Source: Stenopsyche tienmushanensis (taxonomy: Eukaryota; Arthropoda; Insecta; Trichoptera; Stenopsychidae). Taken from it: DNA of 64,000 bases. This document shows, one piece after another, positions 63,803 through 64,000 of the stretch; within the stretch, counting starts at the first letter, position 1; each line of letters starts with the position of its first letter. Under the pieces are notes generated by a model. It searched no databases. It saw only the letters and a program-made list of their open reading frames with translations, and was not told the origin of the DNA. The DNA is taken from the NCBI GenBank assembly GCA_008973525.1, contig WACJ01000075.1, positions 310,001-374,000 of the forward strand, written 5' to 3'. A program made the translations under genes and the position numbers.

Positions 63803-64000
63803 CTGCAGGAAATATCACATACATTCCTGAGGAGACGGCATCGCGCCAAAGCGGCCAGCTCGCCTCCTTCACTGCCCTTCAAGCGATCGCTCCCAATCGG
63901 GAAAGCACCCTTGCAGACGCACGATGATAAAAGCCAGTTTATTACAGTTACGATTATAAACAGCCTTTAAAGACACAACATCGACCACTCTGTCTTTACG

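Noticed and set aside
63062..63830. Plus-strand frames opposite the long exon (93, 66 and 169 codons)
   Set aside because: They mirror the GC-rich minus-strand exon, and their arginine/glycine/serine-rich products are typical antisense shadows.
1..64000. CRISPR array, operon or bacterial-type gene cluster
   Set aside because: No regularly spaced direct repeats, no tightly packed genes, and the spliced exons plus insect-type transposons show eukaryotic DNA.

Overview
This is about 64 kb of AT-rich eukaryotic DNA with the character of an insect genome: mariner, pogo/Tigger-like, piggyBac and RTE-type elements, solo LTRs, spliced exons with GT..AG borders, and no bacterial-style gene packing. 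I cannot name the species. Nearly all of the window is non-coding, either intergenic or intronic. Only the last 2.3 kb holds convincing host coding sequence, and most other open frames are no longer than chance allows at this base composition.

Host gene. On the minus strand near the right edge two exons (63068..63802 and 61724..61906) have consistent splice signals and matching phase (1/1). They encode a proline-, serine- and glutamate-rich, probably disordered protein with short basic segments. I do not recognise the family. The intron between them is about 1.16 kb. If the transcript continues leftward, a large part of the window could be its intron, but I found no further exon.

Transposon landscape, left to right: a foldback-type element with roughly 100-bp terminal inverted repeats (4930..5683), with a partial inverted copy at 475..895 and a stray terminus at 62400; a large-LTR family (2589..3105, and inverted at 34095..35393); a mariner transposase fossil (6025..6480); a solo LTR (9565..10019) nested inside another dispersed element, which also occurs at 20870..21307 and 42615..43165; a TA-flanked MITE (17001..17251); a second mariner fossil (24077..24780, minus); two internally deleted piggyBac elements that keep the C-terminal end of a transposase and carry 18-bp palindromes (28683..29340, 48060..48646); a second complete solo LTR with a perfect 4-bp duplication (38052..38508) and a third degraded inverted copy (48670..49030); two mariner derivatives of about 540 bp that keep only the transposase N-terminus (39305..39850, 51946..52484); pogo-like elements (13080..13304, 40173..41145, 50933..51070); a piggyBac-type MITE (47529..47881); an RTE-type LINE fragment with a dead reverse transcriptase and an ATTC-repeat tail (55285..56205); and a decayed element with nested inverted repeats and an uncharacterised transposon-type ORF (60165..60850).

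The remaining stretches are single-copy-looking AT-rich DNA. Some have locally higher GC and motif density that may be regulatory, but nothing there is provable by eye. I found no CRISPR array, rRNA or tRNA gene, and no operon. The most informative material is the piggyBac, mariner and LTR families: they give a relative history of insertion, such as an LTR nested in an older element, and show matched pairs of deletion derivatives.
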